Numbered from the stretch's first letter, positions 9,357 through 18,805 are shown. The stretch is 64,000 nucleotides of DNA from M3007 sp037445225 (GCA_037445225.1 JBBIKW010000003.1:124001-188000), one strand, 5' to 3'. Notes: a model not told the origin generated them from the sequence alone. Program-made: numbers and translations.

Positions 9357-9453
9357 AAAGCCTTTGTGAAGGCGGGCCGTCGAGATAGATTGCGCTATCC
9401 GTAGAAAGGATAAGAGCTACTTTTGCCGCGTTTTTGTCGAGCCGACCTGCACC

Positions 9454-10341
9454 ATGGAAGATCGCCTGCGCGCCTACCTGTACCTCCACTTTTGCGTGTT
9501 TCTGTGGGGGTTCACCGCCATTTTAGGCAAGCTCATCAGCCTGTCTGCCCTGCCCTTGGTGTGGTGGCGGGTAGCGCTGTGTTGCGGCGCGTTGTGGTGG
9601 TTTTTACCCAAGGCCCAGTTGCGCACCCTTTCGCGTCGCGCGATGGGTCAGATGCTCGGCATCGGGATGCTGGTAGGGCTGCACTGGCTGTGCTTTTATG
9701 GGGCCATCAAGCTATCGAACGCATCGGTAGCCGTGGCGAGCATGGCCGTTGCTTCTTTCTTCTCGGCGCTCTTGGAACCGCTGCTGCTCGGCCAACGCGT
9801 GCGCTGGTATGAGCTGGCGCTTGGCGTGTTGGTCATCCCGGGAATGGGCCTCATCTTAGGGCACCTCGCTTGGTCGATGCGCGACGGCTTTGGGGTAGGG
9901 CTATTGGCTGCTTTCTTAGCCGCTCTCTTCTCCGTGCTCAACAAGCGCCTCATCGATACCGAAGGGCCTCCAGCCCTCACTATGAGCTTCGTGGAGCTGT
10001 TAGGTGGCCTAATCATTTGCTCGGTAGGGTTAGGAGGCGCTATGCTCAGCGGAGTAGCCGTGCCTATCCGACCCTTGCCCTGGGATTGGCTCTGGATGGG
10101 GCTTCTGGCCTGGGGATGCACCCTCTTGCCGTATTACCTCACCTTAGTGGCTATGCGCAAGCTCTCCGCCTTTGCTGCTAATCTAATCGTAAATTTAGAA
10201 CCCGTGTACGGCGTTTTTCTCGCCGGGCTGTTCTTTGGCGAGCACCGAGAGATGCCGCCGGGCTTCTACTGGGGCGTCAGCATTATCTTCCTTTCTGTAT
10301 TCAGCCATCCGTTTTTGGTGAAGTGGTTCGACCGGCGCTAA
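9454..10341 (+). CDS. EamA/DMT-superfamily transporter
   Basis: This 295-residue protein has about ten hydrophobic helices arranged as two EamA repeats (about 8-140 and 150-288). That is the layout of drug/metabolite exporters in the inner membrane. The N-terminal 'FLWGFTAILGKLISLSALPLVWWR' region and 'NLEPVYGVFLAGLFFGE' in the last repeat are typical of the family. The substrate cannot be read from sequence. It is transcribed divergently from the cystathionine gamma-synthase-like gene and convergently with the FecR gene. A TACTTTTG sequence at 9418-9425, 28 bp upstream, may be its -7 element, though the nearest TTG is spaced too far away (25 bp). Confidence 0.88.
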   Translation: MEDRLRAYLYLHFCVFLWGFTAILGKLISLSALPLVWWRVALCCGALWWFLPKAQLRTLSRRAMGQMLGIGMLVGLHWLCFYGAIKLSNASVAVASMAVASFFSALLEPLLLGQRVRWYELALGVLVIPGMGLILGHLAWSMRDGFGVGLLAAFLAALFSVLNKRLIDTEGPPALTMSFVELLGGLIICSVGLGGAMLSGVAVPIRPLPWDWLWMGLLAWGCTLLPYYLTLVAMRKLSAFAANLIVNLEPVYGVFLAGLFFGEHREMPPGFYWGVSIIFLSVFSHPFLVKWFDRR

Positions 10342-10357
10342 AAAGCACCGCCGAGTC

Positions 10358-11371
10358 CTATTGTAATGGGCATTCCCCTCCCTCTAATCGATATGCTCCG
10401 CTCGACACCCTTTTCCAGCGCACGCGGTAGATCTTCTCCACCGACCGGAGGACGTCTTCCCACCGTTGGCGACTCAGGGAAATATTTCCCGAATAGGGGC
10501 AGTTGGGTATTTGCAGGCGCTGTGTCTCTAATGTTGCCTTGTAATACAGTGCCAAGGACTGAAGCGCTTTTTCCAATGGCTCGCTTTTGAAGGCCATCTG
10601 ATGGGTATACCAAGCAATATCGTTGAGATGAGCGGTCTTCTCCTTTCTAAGTGTTCCGTCCCAGTACGCCTTTTCGTAAGCCTCGAGTAAGGTAGGTGTT
10701 CCTCGGCCCACACCGTTGGGCCATAGATGTACTTTGCCGTCGCACACGAGTACTTCGGTTTGGTGGCTATCCGAGCGTACGTTGAATTTTGTGCCCACGA
10801 CTTCTATCTCACTGCCCGAGACGGCTTCTACAATTAAGGGCTGCGAGGATAGATGCTGTACTGTAAAGAGCGCCTCTCCCTGGAGCCGCACGCGGCGTTC
10901 GGGCCGGCCATAGGTCTCGTCCGAGTATGCCAGCGTTGCCCCTTGGCGCAGTACTACGGTAGATTGGTCTGGCAACACTACTTCATAGCCATCTACTGCA
11001 GCAGTGACCTGTTTCCAAATTGGGGCGTCCGCCTTTGAGGGCCAAAGTTGCCAGAGCACCACACCGATTAGCGCAACGGCAGCAGCCGCGCGCCACCAGC
11101 GCGCAAAAGGTCGAACCACCGTAAAAGTCCCAGCCGCCGCCTTCTCTGCCGCTTCGATACGCGCCACAAGGCGGCGAAACTCTTCATCTAAATCGACAAC
11201 AACTTCCACGGCTGGCATCGCCGCCTTTTCCCAAACGAGGCGATATGACTCGGCTATTGAAGCAGCCTGCGGGTTGCGGCTTAAGTAAGCCTCTAACTTG
11301 TCGATCTCCTCTGCCGTGATCTGGCCCGTCCACTGCCGTTGAAGTAATGTAAAAAGTTCCTCGTCCGACAT
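10358..11371 (-). CDS. FecR-family anti-sigma factor
   Basis: This 337-residue inner-membrane regulator should hold the partner ECF sigma factor encoded just upstream (11434-12027). The N-terminal cytoplasmic segment (about 1-85) contains 'EELFTLLQRQWTGQITAEE', typical of FecR N-domains. One transmembrane helix follows near residues 95-112 ('AAAAVALIGVVLW'), then the periplasmic FecR domain and a C-terminal DUF4974 domain ('SEPLEKALQSLALYY'). I chose the ATG at 11371 (MSDEEL); upstream in-frame codons extend into the sigma gene and look unrelated. Such genes are usually followed by a SusC/TonB-dependent receptor, but here the next gene is a convergent exporter, so the pair stands alone. Confidence 0.9.
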   Translation of the reverse strand: MSDEELFTLLQRQWTGQITAEEIDKLEAYLSRNPQAASIAESYRLVWEKAAMPAVEVVVDLDEEFRRLVARIEAAEKAAAGTFTVVRPFARWWRAAAAVALIGVVLWQLWPSKADAPIWKQVTAAVDGYEVVLPDQSTVVLRQGATLAYSDETYGRPERRVRLQGEALFTVQHLSSQPLIVEAVSGSEIEVVGTKFNVRSDSHQTEVLVCDGKVHLWPNGVGRGTPTLLEAYEKAYWDGTLRKEKTAHLNDIAWYTHQMAFKSEPLEKALQSLALYYKATLETQRLQIPNCPYSGNISLSRQRWEDVLRSVEKIYRVRWKRVSSGAYRLEGGECPLQ

Positions 11372-11433
11372 CTCATTTACTTTGTACTTAAGACAACTGT
11401 CGCGTAGATTTCCCCTATTGCCCCAGTGCTTTT

Positions 11434-12027
11434 TTAATAACCTACGGCGATAAATAGCAACCAAAACCAGTTGTTCTCTAAAGCCCTGCGCAACAGATGC
11501 ATGGCGCGGAGAATTTGATTTTCAACAGTTTTTACAGAAATCCCTAAAACCTCGGCAATTTCTCGATGCGATCGGCGCTCAAAGCGGCTGAGCATAAAGA
11601 CGATACGACATTTTTCGGGTAGTTGGGCTATAGCCTCGCGAAGTCGGGCCTCGAGCTCCTCTTGGCACTCTTTGTGTTGCAAATCGGTTGGTGAGGGGTC
11701 GGGGAGGTGATGCCACTGATCGCTGCGGTCGTATGAAGCCATGCGCTTTCGCGCCTTTAAATGGTTGAGTGCTCGATTGGTGGTCATTCGGCGCAGATAT
11801 GCGCCCAGAGATTGTTCGATATGGAGGGTCTGACGCCGAAGCCACAGCTCTGTGAAGACCTCTTGAGCGATGTCTTTGCTGAGGGCCTCATCGGATACGT
11901 AAGCCTGTGCTATGGAAACCAGGTGAGCGTAGTACCGGTCGAAAAGGCGTCGCAGTGCTCCCGTACACCCTTGGCGGAGCTGCGCTAAATCGTCGATATC
12001 GAGGTGGAGAACAGGAGTGTGGTTCAT
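11434..12027 (-). CDS. ECF RNA polymerase sigma factor (FecI/SusC-regulator type)
   Basis: This 197-residue sigma-70 family protein has region 2 at about 20-90 ('FDRYYAHLVSIAQAYVSDEALSKD', shown in part as AYVSDEALSKDIAQEVF) and region 4 at about 125-180 with the helix-turn-helix 'HREIAEVLGISVKTVENQI'. It should direct RNA polymerase to a small regulon under control of the FecR protein downstream; the gap between them is 62 bp. The last 15 residues (NNWFWLLFIAVGY) are hydrophobic, beyond the usual end of region 4, which is uncommon for a soluble sigma factor. Expression direction and pairing follow the common Bacteroidota arrangement. Confidence 0.92.
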   Translation of the reverse strand: MNHTPVLHLDIDDLAQLRQGCTGALRRLFDRYYAHLVSIAQAYVSDEALSKDIAQEVFTELWLRRQTLHIEQSLGAYLRRMTTNRALNHLKARKRMASYDRSDQWHHLPDPSPTDLQHKECQEELEARLREAIAQLPEKCRIVFMLSRFERRSHREIAEVLGISVKTVENQILRAMHLLRRALENNWFWLLFIAVGY

Positions 12028-12176
12028 GATGAAAACGACAAAAGCAAACGCCCAGCTAACACCTTACCGGTAATTTTCCCGGTTAAATCGATTTTTTCAT
12101 AGAAGGATTTAGGGGATTTGCCTCCTTCGGTTGTCTAAAATATGAAGACTTGAACGAAAAAAATTTTCATAAATCC

Positions 12177-12878
12177 ATGTGTAATATGAATGCTCGTCAG
12201 GCAATTTCGGATATAGAAAAGGTGCCTCTCTTTGCTGTGTTGAAGGCCGAAGAGTTGGCTTTTTTAAAGAAGAATGCTCGCACTCAGGTGTACCAGCGGC
12301 AAGATGTTATCTATACAGTAGGACAAAGAGCGCTCAAGGTCTATTATGTCCTCAAAGGAACGGTAAAAATAGCTGCCAAAAGCGACAAGAAAAAAGATAT
12401 AGTCAAGTATGTGGTGCAGCCGGGCAGTCTTTTTGGAGAGTCCTGTTTGGTTGGCGACTGGTATTGGCGCGACGTGGCCTCTGCCATGCAGAACGACACT
12501 GAAGTTTTGGAGTTCGAAGGGAGTGCCCTGCTCTATTTGATGCGGCACAACTTTGCCTTCGCGCAATCGTTGCTTCATCTGTTGGGCGCTCGCCTGCGTC
12601 AGACGGAGAGCCAGCTCGAAAAAGTGGTACTGCAGGACTCGAGGAGCCGCATCTTAGAGTTCCTCCACCGGATGGGCTTAGAGCAAGGGACGCCTATCGG
12701 TACCGAAACGCTGGTGAAACACAACATGACGCACCAAGATATTGCGGACTTGACGGGCACGAGCAGACAAATGGTAACGGCAGTGCTCAACCAACTGAAG
12801 CGCTCCAATGTGCTGCACTTTACGCGCAAGCGGATCCTTTTTCGAAATTTGAATTCGCTGCCGCTCTACGGCAGTTGA
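12177..12878 (+). CDS. Crp/Fnr-family transcriptional regulator
   Basis: This 233-residue DNA-binding regulator has an N-terminal cyclic-nucleotide-binding-type beta-roll (about 15-130; 'VQPGSLFGESCLVGD' is the phosphate-cassette region) and a C-terminal winged helix with 'QDIADLTGTSRQMVTAVLNQL'. It lacks the cysteine cluster of Fnr iron-sulfur proteins in the N-terminus. The cassette lacks the canonical RxxS/T of cAMP-binding Crp, so the ligand is unknown. I prefer the ATG at 12177; another ATG is at 12186, and a TTG at 12150 would lengthen it slightly. A strong terminator follows at 12944. The sigma gene upstream is divergent. A cAMP-type signal is worth considering, because a cyclase-like gene lies in this window at 40.7 kb. 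Confidence 0.88.
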   Translation: MCNMNARQAISDIEKVPLFAVLKAEELAFLKKNARTQVYQRQDVIYTVGQRALKVYYVLKGTVKIAAKSDKKKDIVKYVVQPGSLFGESCLVGDWYWRDVASAMQNDTEVLEFEGSALLYLMRHNFAFAQSLLHLLGARLRQTESQLEKVVLQDSRSRILEFLHRMGLEQGTPIGTETLVKHNMTHQDIADLTGTSRQMVTAVLNQLKRSNVLHFTRKRILFRNLNSLPLYGS

Positions 12879-12943
12879 GTCAATTTTCGAAGCGGAAAGG
12901 CTTTATAATAGTTTTGCTTCATACGATAGAATGGGTTTTGTTT

Positions 12944-12977
12944 AGGCGGTGTGCAAAGGCACATCGCCTTCTTTTTT
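12944..12977 (+). terminator. Rho-independent terminator after the Crp-family gene
   Basis: An 11-bp stem pairs 12944-12954 with 12959-12969, with one G-T wobble and a 4-base loop. It is followed by a T-rich run (TTCTTTTTTATT). It lies between convergent genes and points in the plus direction. Confidence 0.85.
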
Positions 12978-13551
12978 ATTCGTGCCAGACGACCTTTTCC
13001 GCAATGGGCCCTCTCTTGCCGGGGAGGTCAGGGGCATTGTGCCAGCCGATGTAGAAAAAGCCGAGGCATCGCTCGTTGGGCTGAAGGCCGAGAAACTCAT
13101 GGGCATTCAGTGCTGCGGGAGGAGTGCTCCAGTAAGCGCCCAAGCCCATCCCCGTACAAGTCAACCACATGTTTTGCACGGCCATAGCGACAGCAGCGAT
13201 TTCTTCGAATTCGGGCAAGCTTTCTTGCGGATCACGGTGGAGGACGATGGCGATGACCGCCCCGGCGCGCAGCGGGTTTTCGGCCATCTTGCGCATCTTC
13301 TCCTCTGAAAACTGATCCGGTGGCGTGTGCTGCCGATAGTACTCAGCTAAGTACTCCGAGAGGCGTTTCCGGCTCTGTGCCGATAGGAAGACGTGGAAGC
13401 GCCACGGTTCAGTGCGCTTATGGGTAGGCGCCCAGTTGGCGTTTTCCAACAGCTGCTCGATATAGGTGCGCTCTATAGGGCGATCGGGCAGATAGTTTTT
13501 AGGGTAAATAGCGCGTCGTCGTTGGATGATTTCGGAAAGCTTTAGTGCCAT
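12976..13551 (-). CDS. Nitroreductase-family FMN oxidoreductase
   Basis: This 191-residue protein has the nitroreductase fold: the N-terminal 'IIQRRRAIYPKNY' binds the FMN phosphate, 'NWAPTHKRTEPWRF' follows, and 'GLGAYWS' lies near residue 137. Family members reduce nitro compounds, quinones or flavins with NAD(P)H; the physiological substrate is not evident. It is the last gene of a minus-strand operon: its start is 3 bp from the PBP1A stop, so it is very likely cotranscribed with ftsH and PBP1A. No functional link to cell-wall synthesis is obvious. Confidence 0.9.
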   Translation of the reverse strand: MALKLSEIIQRRRAIYPKNYLPDRPIERTYIEQLLENANWAPTHKRTEPWRFHVFLSAQSRKRLSEYLAEYYRQHTPPDQFSEEKMRKMAENPLRAGAVIAIVLHRDPQESLPEFEEIAAVAMAVQNMWLTCTGMGLGAYWSTPPAALNAHEFLGLQPNERCLGFFYIGWHNAPDLPGKRGPIAEKVVWHE

Positions 13552-13554
13552 ATT

Positions 13555-16224
13555 TTAAAAACCTTCGTCTACTCGCCGTCCCAATGGTCTTATGCGGGTA
13601 GCCCCTTGCGTGGTATCCGTTGTACCGTAGGGATCCCGCCCAAAATCCTCTTCATCGAGAGTGGGGCGGCTATCCAGATACTTAGAGCAATCGATTTCAA
13701 TCTCTAAATCGCCAGCGGGTCGTTTAAAGCGACCCACATAGTTGTAGCCGGACTTGGGGTCTTGTTCTAGGCGTTTAATGAAGGAAGCAAAGATAGGCCG
13801 AGCCAAACGCGCCCCTTGGCCGTCAGCTAAGGATAAAAAGCGGATCCATCGGTCTTCCCCCCCAACCCAAGTGCCCACGACAAGGGTAGGCGTCAACCCG
13901 ATAAACCAGGCATCCGAATAGTCGTTCGTAGTACCTGTCTTACCGCCGACTTCGCTTTTTAGCTCGCGTATGCCGGGCGCTCCGCTCACGTTATACTTGA
14001 GCATATCTACCATGACGTAGTTGACATTGGCCGGCAAGGCGGGATTTTCCTCCGGATAAGCGCGATACAGGATGCGGCCGTTGCGGTCTTCGATTTTTTT
14101 GATGACGTAGGGCTGGGCAAACATCCCTTCGTTGGCGAAGGTGGCGTAGGCAGCTGTCATTTCCCAAACCGTCAAGTCGGCCGCTCCTAAGCAGATAGAG
14201 GGCTGTTTGGGGATGCGGTATTCGTTGTCGGGACGACGGGCGCTGGAGTCTATACCCATATGGTGCAGCAGGCCGCGCACCGGTTCGGGACTACCGAGCT
14301 GCTTCATCAGGTATGCGCTCACGGAGTTGACGGAGCCCTTCAGCGCCTCTTTGAGGGTCAACAGACTGCCCGAGTAGGTACCGGTAGCGTTCTTAGGCGT
14401 CCAATCGGTGATGTTGCTAAAGCCCTGGTAGCGCGCTGGGATGGTCACGGGCTGATCGTATACCTGAAAGCAGGGACTAACCCCTTGCTGAGCAATGGCG
14501 GTGGCGTAGACAAATGGTTTGAAAGTAGACCCCACTTGGCGCATCGCCCGCACGTGGTCGTACTTGAAATACTTAAAATGAATGCCGCCTACCCAAGCCT
14601 TCACCTCGCCGGTGACGGGTTCGAGCGCCAACATGCCTACCTGCAGGAACATCCGATGATAGCGCAAGCTGTCGTAAGGCGACATGACCGTGTCCTTTTC
14701 AAAGCGCGGACTGTCCCAGTCAAACACTTTCATTTTCACCTTCTGCTGGTACTGCTGTGTGATGGCGCCTTGCAGCGCCAGCCACTGCTTCTTTAGCTGA
14801 GGCCAATAGCGACTGTTGAGAATTTGCCGGTATTGGGCCGCTTTTTCAGGCGACAGCCAACCTTTGGCGACGTAGGTGCTGAGCGTTTTTCTGTCTTTTT
14901 CCTCGGCCAACATGCGGGCAATATCCCCATCTTGGACCTCTAACTGGAACTCCGCTTGGATACGGTCGCTAATCTCGCCCATATAGCGGGGCCACAGCAG
15001 CTGGTAGCGCTCGCTGGAGCGCATCAATTTTCGCAGCTCTTCCTGGCGATATTCGATCTCTGCAGGCGTGGTTTCTCGTCCTTTATAGGTCCAAGGGTCG
15101 CGCCCTTTCCAGACCTGGAAGAAGCGCCGCTGCGCCTGTGCCATGTGCTGAGCCATCGCCGCCTCGGCATGGCGCTGATACACCGGATTTATAGTCGTGT
15201 ATATGCGCAAGCCGTCGCGGTAGATGTTGTACACGCCGCCATCGGGCTTGCGCGCCTCAGGCGTTTCCAGAATGGCCTGCACGTCTTTTTTGAGCTCCGC
15301 ACACAGGTAAGGAGCCGTATCGTCGGAAAAAGAGACGCGCTTGAAGCGGCTCATATCCAGCGGCAACACCTTGAGGCTGTCGTATTGGCGCTCTGTGATG
15401 TAGTCGTTCTGCCACATCTGGAAAAGCACCACCATGCGGCGGCGCAAGCAGCGGTCGGGATAGGTATTTGGATTGTAGCGCGAAGGGTTCTGCAGCATGC
15501 CGATGAGCGTAGCGGCTTCCTCTATCTTGAGCGTCTTGGGCGTCTTTCCAAAGTAGACTTCTGCGGCCGCTCGGATCCCGTAGGCGTTGTTGACAAAGTC
15601 TACCTGGTTGAGATACATGGCGATGATCTCCTCTTTGGTGTAGCGCTTCTCTAACTTTACGGCCGTGATCCACTCGCGGAGCTTTCGATAAATAAGCGCT
15701 ACCGTCTTCTCAAGGCGGCCCATGCCGGCAAAGTTCCGGTCGGAATATAGATTTTTTGCCAGCTGTTGGGTGATGGTGGACCCCCCGCCCGCACTCGGGT
15801 CGCGCAACAGCACCGTGCGCACCAACACGCGCGCTACAGCACGCACGTCTATCCCGCTGTGTTGCCAAAAACGCGCATCTTCGGTAGCGATAAGCGCCTG
15901 AACCAAATATGGGCTCAGCTCGTCGTAAGTAACGGGGACACGATTTTCTACGAAATAACGCCCCAAGACCTCGCCGTTTTCCGCCAGCACTTCGCTCGCT
16001 AAGGCCGACCGCGGGTTCTCTAATTCTTGGAAGGAAGGGATAGCTACCATGCTAATGACTGCTATCGTTAGGATGATCGCGAAGACAGCTCCCAAAAAGA
16101 GGCGCCACGCCCAGCGCACAATCTTCCGATAAATCGGCATGCGCTGCCTTTGAAGGGCAGCCTTGAAAGCGATCAAGCGCTGCGGCTCCTCGATGCGATA
16201 AGGTGAACCCTCGTTATTCATCAT
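13555..16224 (-). CDS. Class A penicillin-binding protein 1A (transglycosylase/transpeptidase)
   Basis: This 889-residue inner-membrane enzyme polymerises and cross-links peptidoglycan. Parts: a short cytoplasmic tail; one membrane anchor at about 37-62; a GT51 glycosyltransferase with 'EDARFWQHSG' (115-124) and 'GGSTITQQLAKNLY'; then a penicillin-binding transpeptidase with STFK (Ser566-Lys569), SVN (631-633) and KTG (762-764). Between the two lies a long charged stretch (about 345-510) rich in Glu, Lys, Arg and Gln that looks helical. The start overlaps the ftsH stop by 11 bp, which suggests translational coupling. All active-site residues are present, so it should be bifunctional. Confidence 0.95.
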   Translation of the reverse strand: MMNNEGSPYRIEEPQRLIAFKAALQRQRMPIYRKIVRWAWRLFLGAVFAIILTIAVISMVAIPSFQELENPRSALASEVLAENGEVLGRYFVENRVPVTYDELSPYLVQALIATEDARFWQHSGIDVRAVARVLVRTVLLRDPSAGGGSTITQQLAKNLYSDRNFAGMGRLEKTVALIYRKLREWITAVKLEKRYTKEEIIAMYLNQVDFVNNAYGIRAAAEVYFGKTPKTLKIEEAATLIGMLQNPSRYNPNTYPDRCLRRRMVVLFQMWQNDYITERQYDSLKVLPLDMSRFKRVSFSDDTAPYLCAELKKDVQAILETPEARKPDGGVYNIYRDGLRIYTTINPVYQRHAEAAMAQHMAQAQRRFFQVWKGRDPWTYKGRETTPAEIEYRQEELRKLMRSSERYQLLWPRYMGEISDRIQAEFQLEVQDGDIARMLAEEKDRKTLSTYVAKGWLSPEKAAQYRQILNSRYWPQLKKQWLALQGAITQQYQQKVKMKVFDWDSPRFEKDTVMSPYDSLRYHRMFLQVGMLALEPVTGEVKAWVGGIHFKYFKYDHVRAMRQVGSTFKPFVYATAIAQQGVSPCFQVYDQPVTIPARYQGFSNITDWTPKNATGTYSGSLLTLKEALKGSVNSVSAYLMKQLGSPEPVRGLLHHMGIDSSARRPDNEYRIPKQPSICLGAADLTVWEMTAAYATFANEGMFAQPYVIKKIEDRNGRILYRAYPEENPALPANVNYVMVDMLKYNVSGAPGIRELKSEVGGKTGTTNDYSDAWFIGLTPTLVVGTWVGGEDRWIRFLSLADGQGARLARPIFASFIKRLEQDPKSGYNYVGRFKRPAGDLEIEIDCSKYLDSRPTLDEEDFGRDPYGTTDTTQGATRIRPLGRRVDEGF

Positions 16225-18274
16225 CTTCTTCCTCGGTACGGCTCGGTTCTAAGGCAGGCGCTGTAGCGCTTTCGCCAGGCGTAGGATCGACAAAGGGGCG
16301 TTTTCCAATCAGGACTTCTAAGTCGGCCCGATGGAGCACCTCTTTTTCCAAGAGAGCCTTAGCGACAATATCCAGTTCTCGGCGCTTTTCGCGCAACAGG
16401 TTTTTTGCGCGTTCGTATTGCTCATCGATCATGCGCTTGACCTCTTGATCGATGAGGTAGGCAGTTTGATCGGAGAAGGGGCGCATGTAGGACTCGTTGA
16501 GCAAGGTGTAGTAGGATACGTTCCCGATGCGCTCATTCATGCCGTAGTTAATGATCATCTCGTAGGCCATGCGCGTCACAAAATCCAGATCGCTTTGGGC
16601 GCCGGTACTGATTTTGCCAAATACTACAGCTTCCGCAGCGCGCCCGCCCAAGGTCATGCACATCTCATCGAGCAACTTATCTTTGCGTGTGATGTACTGC
16701 TCTTTGGGCAAATATTGGGCATACCCTAAGGCCGCTAATCCTCGGGGCACAATAGTCACTTTTACTAATGGATGGGCATGTTCCAAGAACCAGCCGCAGA
16801 TGGCATGCCCTGCTTCATGATAGGCGATGATTTGTTTTTCCTCTGGGCTGATGATTTTATTTTTCTTCTCTAAGCCTCCGATAACCTTATCTAAGGCGTA
16901 GTGGAAATCATCCATATCGACGGCGCTCTTGTTGCGCCGAGCGGCGATAAGAGCAGCTTCATTGCAGACGTTAGCAATGTCGGCACCCACAAAGCCGGGA
17001 GTCATTTCTGCCAGGGCTTCTGCTGTTACTTCGGGAGCGATGCGGATATTCTTCAAGTGAACGCGGAAGATCTGCTCGCGGCCTTTAAGGTCGGGTCGGC
17101 CAATACCGATCTGTCGGTCGAAGCGCCCGGGGCGCAGCAGGGCTTGGTCCAGAATATCGGGGCGGTTGGTAGCCGCCATCAGGATGACCCCCTTATCTGT
17201 GGGGAAGCCGTCCATCTCCACCAAAAGTTGGTTCAGCGTGTTTTCGCGTTCGTCGTTGCCGCCCTGAATGGCACCTCGCCCGCGCGCGCGCCCAATAGCA
17301 TCGATCTCATCGATGAAGATGATGCAGGGAGCCTTCTCGCGCGCCTGCCGAAACAGATCGCGTACCCGCGAAGCACCTACTCCGACAAACATCTCCACAA
17401 AGTCGGAACCCGAAATAGAGAAGAAAGGAACCCCCGCCTCTCCGGCGACCGCCTTGGCTAACAAGGTCTTCCCCGTACCGGGAGGCCCTACCAAAAGCAC
17501 ACCCTTAGGGATCTTCCCACCCAAAGCGGTATACTTCCTGGGATTCTTCAAGAAATCGACAATTTCCATCACCTCTTCCTTAGCCTCGTCCAAACCGGCC
17601 ACATCGGCAAAGGTGACATCCACGCGCGAGTTGTTGTCGAAGAGTGTCGCTTTCGACTTGCCAATGTTGAAGATCTGCGCTCCGGCTCCACCTGCTCCAC
17701 CGCTCACCCGACGCAGAATGAATATCCACAACACGATAAGCAGCAATAAAGGAAGGAGGTAAGGTAGAGTATCGCCCAACCAGTTCGATTCTGTGCGGAA
17801 GTCGTAGGGCACTTCGCCTCGCTTGCTCTTCTTCAAGGCGGCATTCAGATCGGCCATGCGTTTTTCCCAAACGCTTATAGGCCCCGTCTCAAAGGTCATG
17901 TACATCTGGGCCGGATTGAAGTTCCAAGTAGCCTTATCGGGTTGGCAGTTGCCGTCGCGGTCTTCGATATTGAGGCGCTGAAAATACTTGCACAGGCTAT
18001 CCGGCTTGATAAAGACCCGCGCCACCTTCTCGTTCACCACCACGACACGGGCCACATCTCCTCGAAGCGACATCTCTTCAAACTCTTGCCACGTGATGGT
18101 CGGCGGAGAAACAAACATGCGCGACAGCTGGAGCCCTATCAGCGCTAAACCGATGAGGATGTAAATCCATGTAAAACTAAAACGAGGCCCTTCATTTTCC
18201 GAAGGAGCATTATTCCGCCTAGGACGCAATTCTTCTTGCGGGTCGTCGCTGCGCGAACGCTTATTATTAGTCAT
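16214..18274 (-). CDS. ftsH: ATP-dependent zinc metalloprotease FtsH
   Basis: This 686-residue membrane AAA+ protease degrades misfolded membrane proteins and selected regulators. Two membrane helices (about 33-53 and 170-188) flank a periplasmic loop. The AAA module has Walker A GPPGTGKT (263-270), Walker B 'IIFIDEID' (near 318-325) and the second region of homology 'RPDILDQALLRPGRFDRQ'. The zinc site is HEAGH (486-490). Length and motifs are complete. It sits in the common Bacteroidota order rsfS-ftsH, 23 bp after rsfS, and overlaps the PBP1A start by 11 bp. The C-terminus is acidic (EEEDDE). Confidence 0.98.
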   Translation of the reverse strand: MTNNKRSRSDDPQEELRPRRNNAPSENEGPRFSFTWIYILIGLALIGLQLSRMFVSPPTITWQEFEEMSLRGDVARVVVVNEKVARVFIKPDSLCKYFQRLNIEDRDGNCQPDKATWNFNPAQMYMTFETGPISVWEKRMADLNAALKKSKRGEVPYDFRTESNWLGDTLPYLLPLLLLIVLWIFILRRVSGGAGGAGAQIFNIGKSKATLFDNNSRVDVTFADVAGLDEAKEEVMEIVDFLKNPRKYTALGGKIPKGVLLVGPPGTGKTLLAKAVAGEAGVPFFSISGSDFVEMFVGVGASRVRDLFRQAREKAPCIIFIDEIDAIGRARGRGAIQGGNDERENTLNQLLVEMDGFPTDKGVILMAATNRPDILDQALLRPGRFDRQIGIGRPDLKGREQIFRVHLKNIRIAPEVTAEALAEMTPGFVGADIANVCNEAALIAARRNKSAVDMDDFHYALDKVIGGLEKKNKIISPEEKQIIAYHEAGHAICGWFLEHAHPLVKVTIVPRGLAALGYAQYLPKEQYITRKDKLLDEMCMTLGGRAAEAVVFGKISTGAQSDLDFVTRMAYEMIINYGMNERIGNVSYYTLLNESYMRPFSDQTAYLIDQEVKRMIDEQYERAKNLLREKRRELDIVAKALLEKEVLHRADLEVLIGKRPFVDPTPGESATAPALEPSRTEEEDDE

Positions 18275-18297
18275 GGGTAAGCTTTTCTATTGCCCTT

Positions 18298-18687
18298 CTA
18301 CATTTCGGAGAACTCCGTTATATGAGCATCTCCCCATAACTGCTCCAAATCGTAGAAGTGACGTGTTTCTGGATAAAAGACGTGTACGATGGTATTGAAA
18401 TAATCCATCAGGATCCATCGAGCGTTGAAAGTGCCCTCAATATGGGAGGGCGTAGTATGCAAGCCCTCTTTTACTCTCTTGTAGACGCTGTCGGAGATGG
18501 CCCGGATGTGCGTGTTGGAGTCTCCTTCGCAGATGATGAAGAAATCCGCTGGGGCGTCGCCTAAGTTTCGCAGGTCGAGTTGAACGATGTTCTTGCCTTT
18601 CTTGTCGCGAATGCCCTCAATAATCAGGGTGTTAAGTTGTTCTACGTCGTCTGCTTGAAGCAGAGAGATGGCACTTATACTATTCAA
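18298..18687 (-). CDS. rsfS: Ribosomal silencing factor RsfS (probable TTG start)
   Basis: RsfS binds ribosomal protein uL14 and blocks subunit joining during starvation. The conserved core is clear: 'IIEGIRDKKGKNIVQLDL', 'DFFIICEGDSNTHIRAISD', 'ARWILMDYFNTIVHVF' and 'ETRHFYDLEQLWGDA'. No in-frame ATG occurs in the proper N-terminal zone. The first is at 18831, which would add about 48 unrelated residues and run into the divergent birA gene. I therefore place the start at the TTG at 18687, giving 129 residues, close to the family length. ftsH follows 23 bp downstream. The start choice is an inference; the identity is firm. Confidence 0.88.
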   Translation of the reverse strand: MNSISAISLLQADDVEQLNTLIIEGIRDKKGKNIVQLDLRNLGDAPADFFIICEGDSNTHIRAISDSVYKRVKEGLHTTPSHIEGTFNARWILMDYFNTIVHVFYPETRHFYDLEQLWGDAHITEFSEM

Positions 18688-18805
18688 ATTTTGATGTCTT
18701 TTTTGAGTGAACGCTTTTATCCGAAAACGCCCTAAAGTTAGAATAATTATCCCTTCTTTTGAGCCGAGAGTTTTAGAGGGAGAAGATCCCGTCTTAAAAA
18801 GACGT

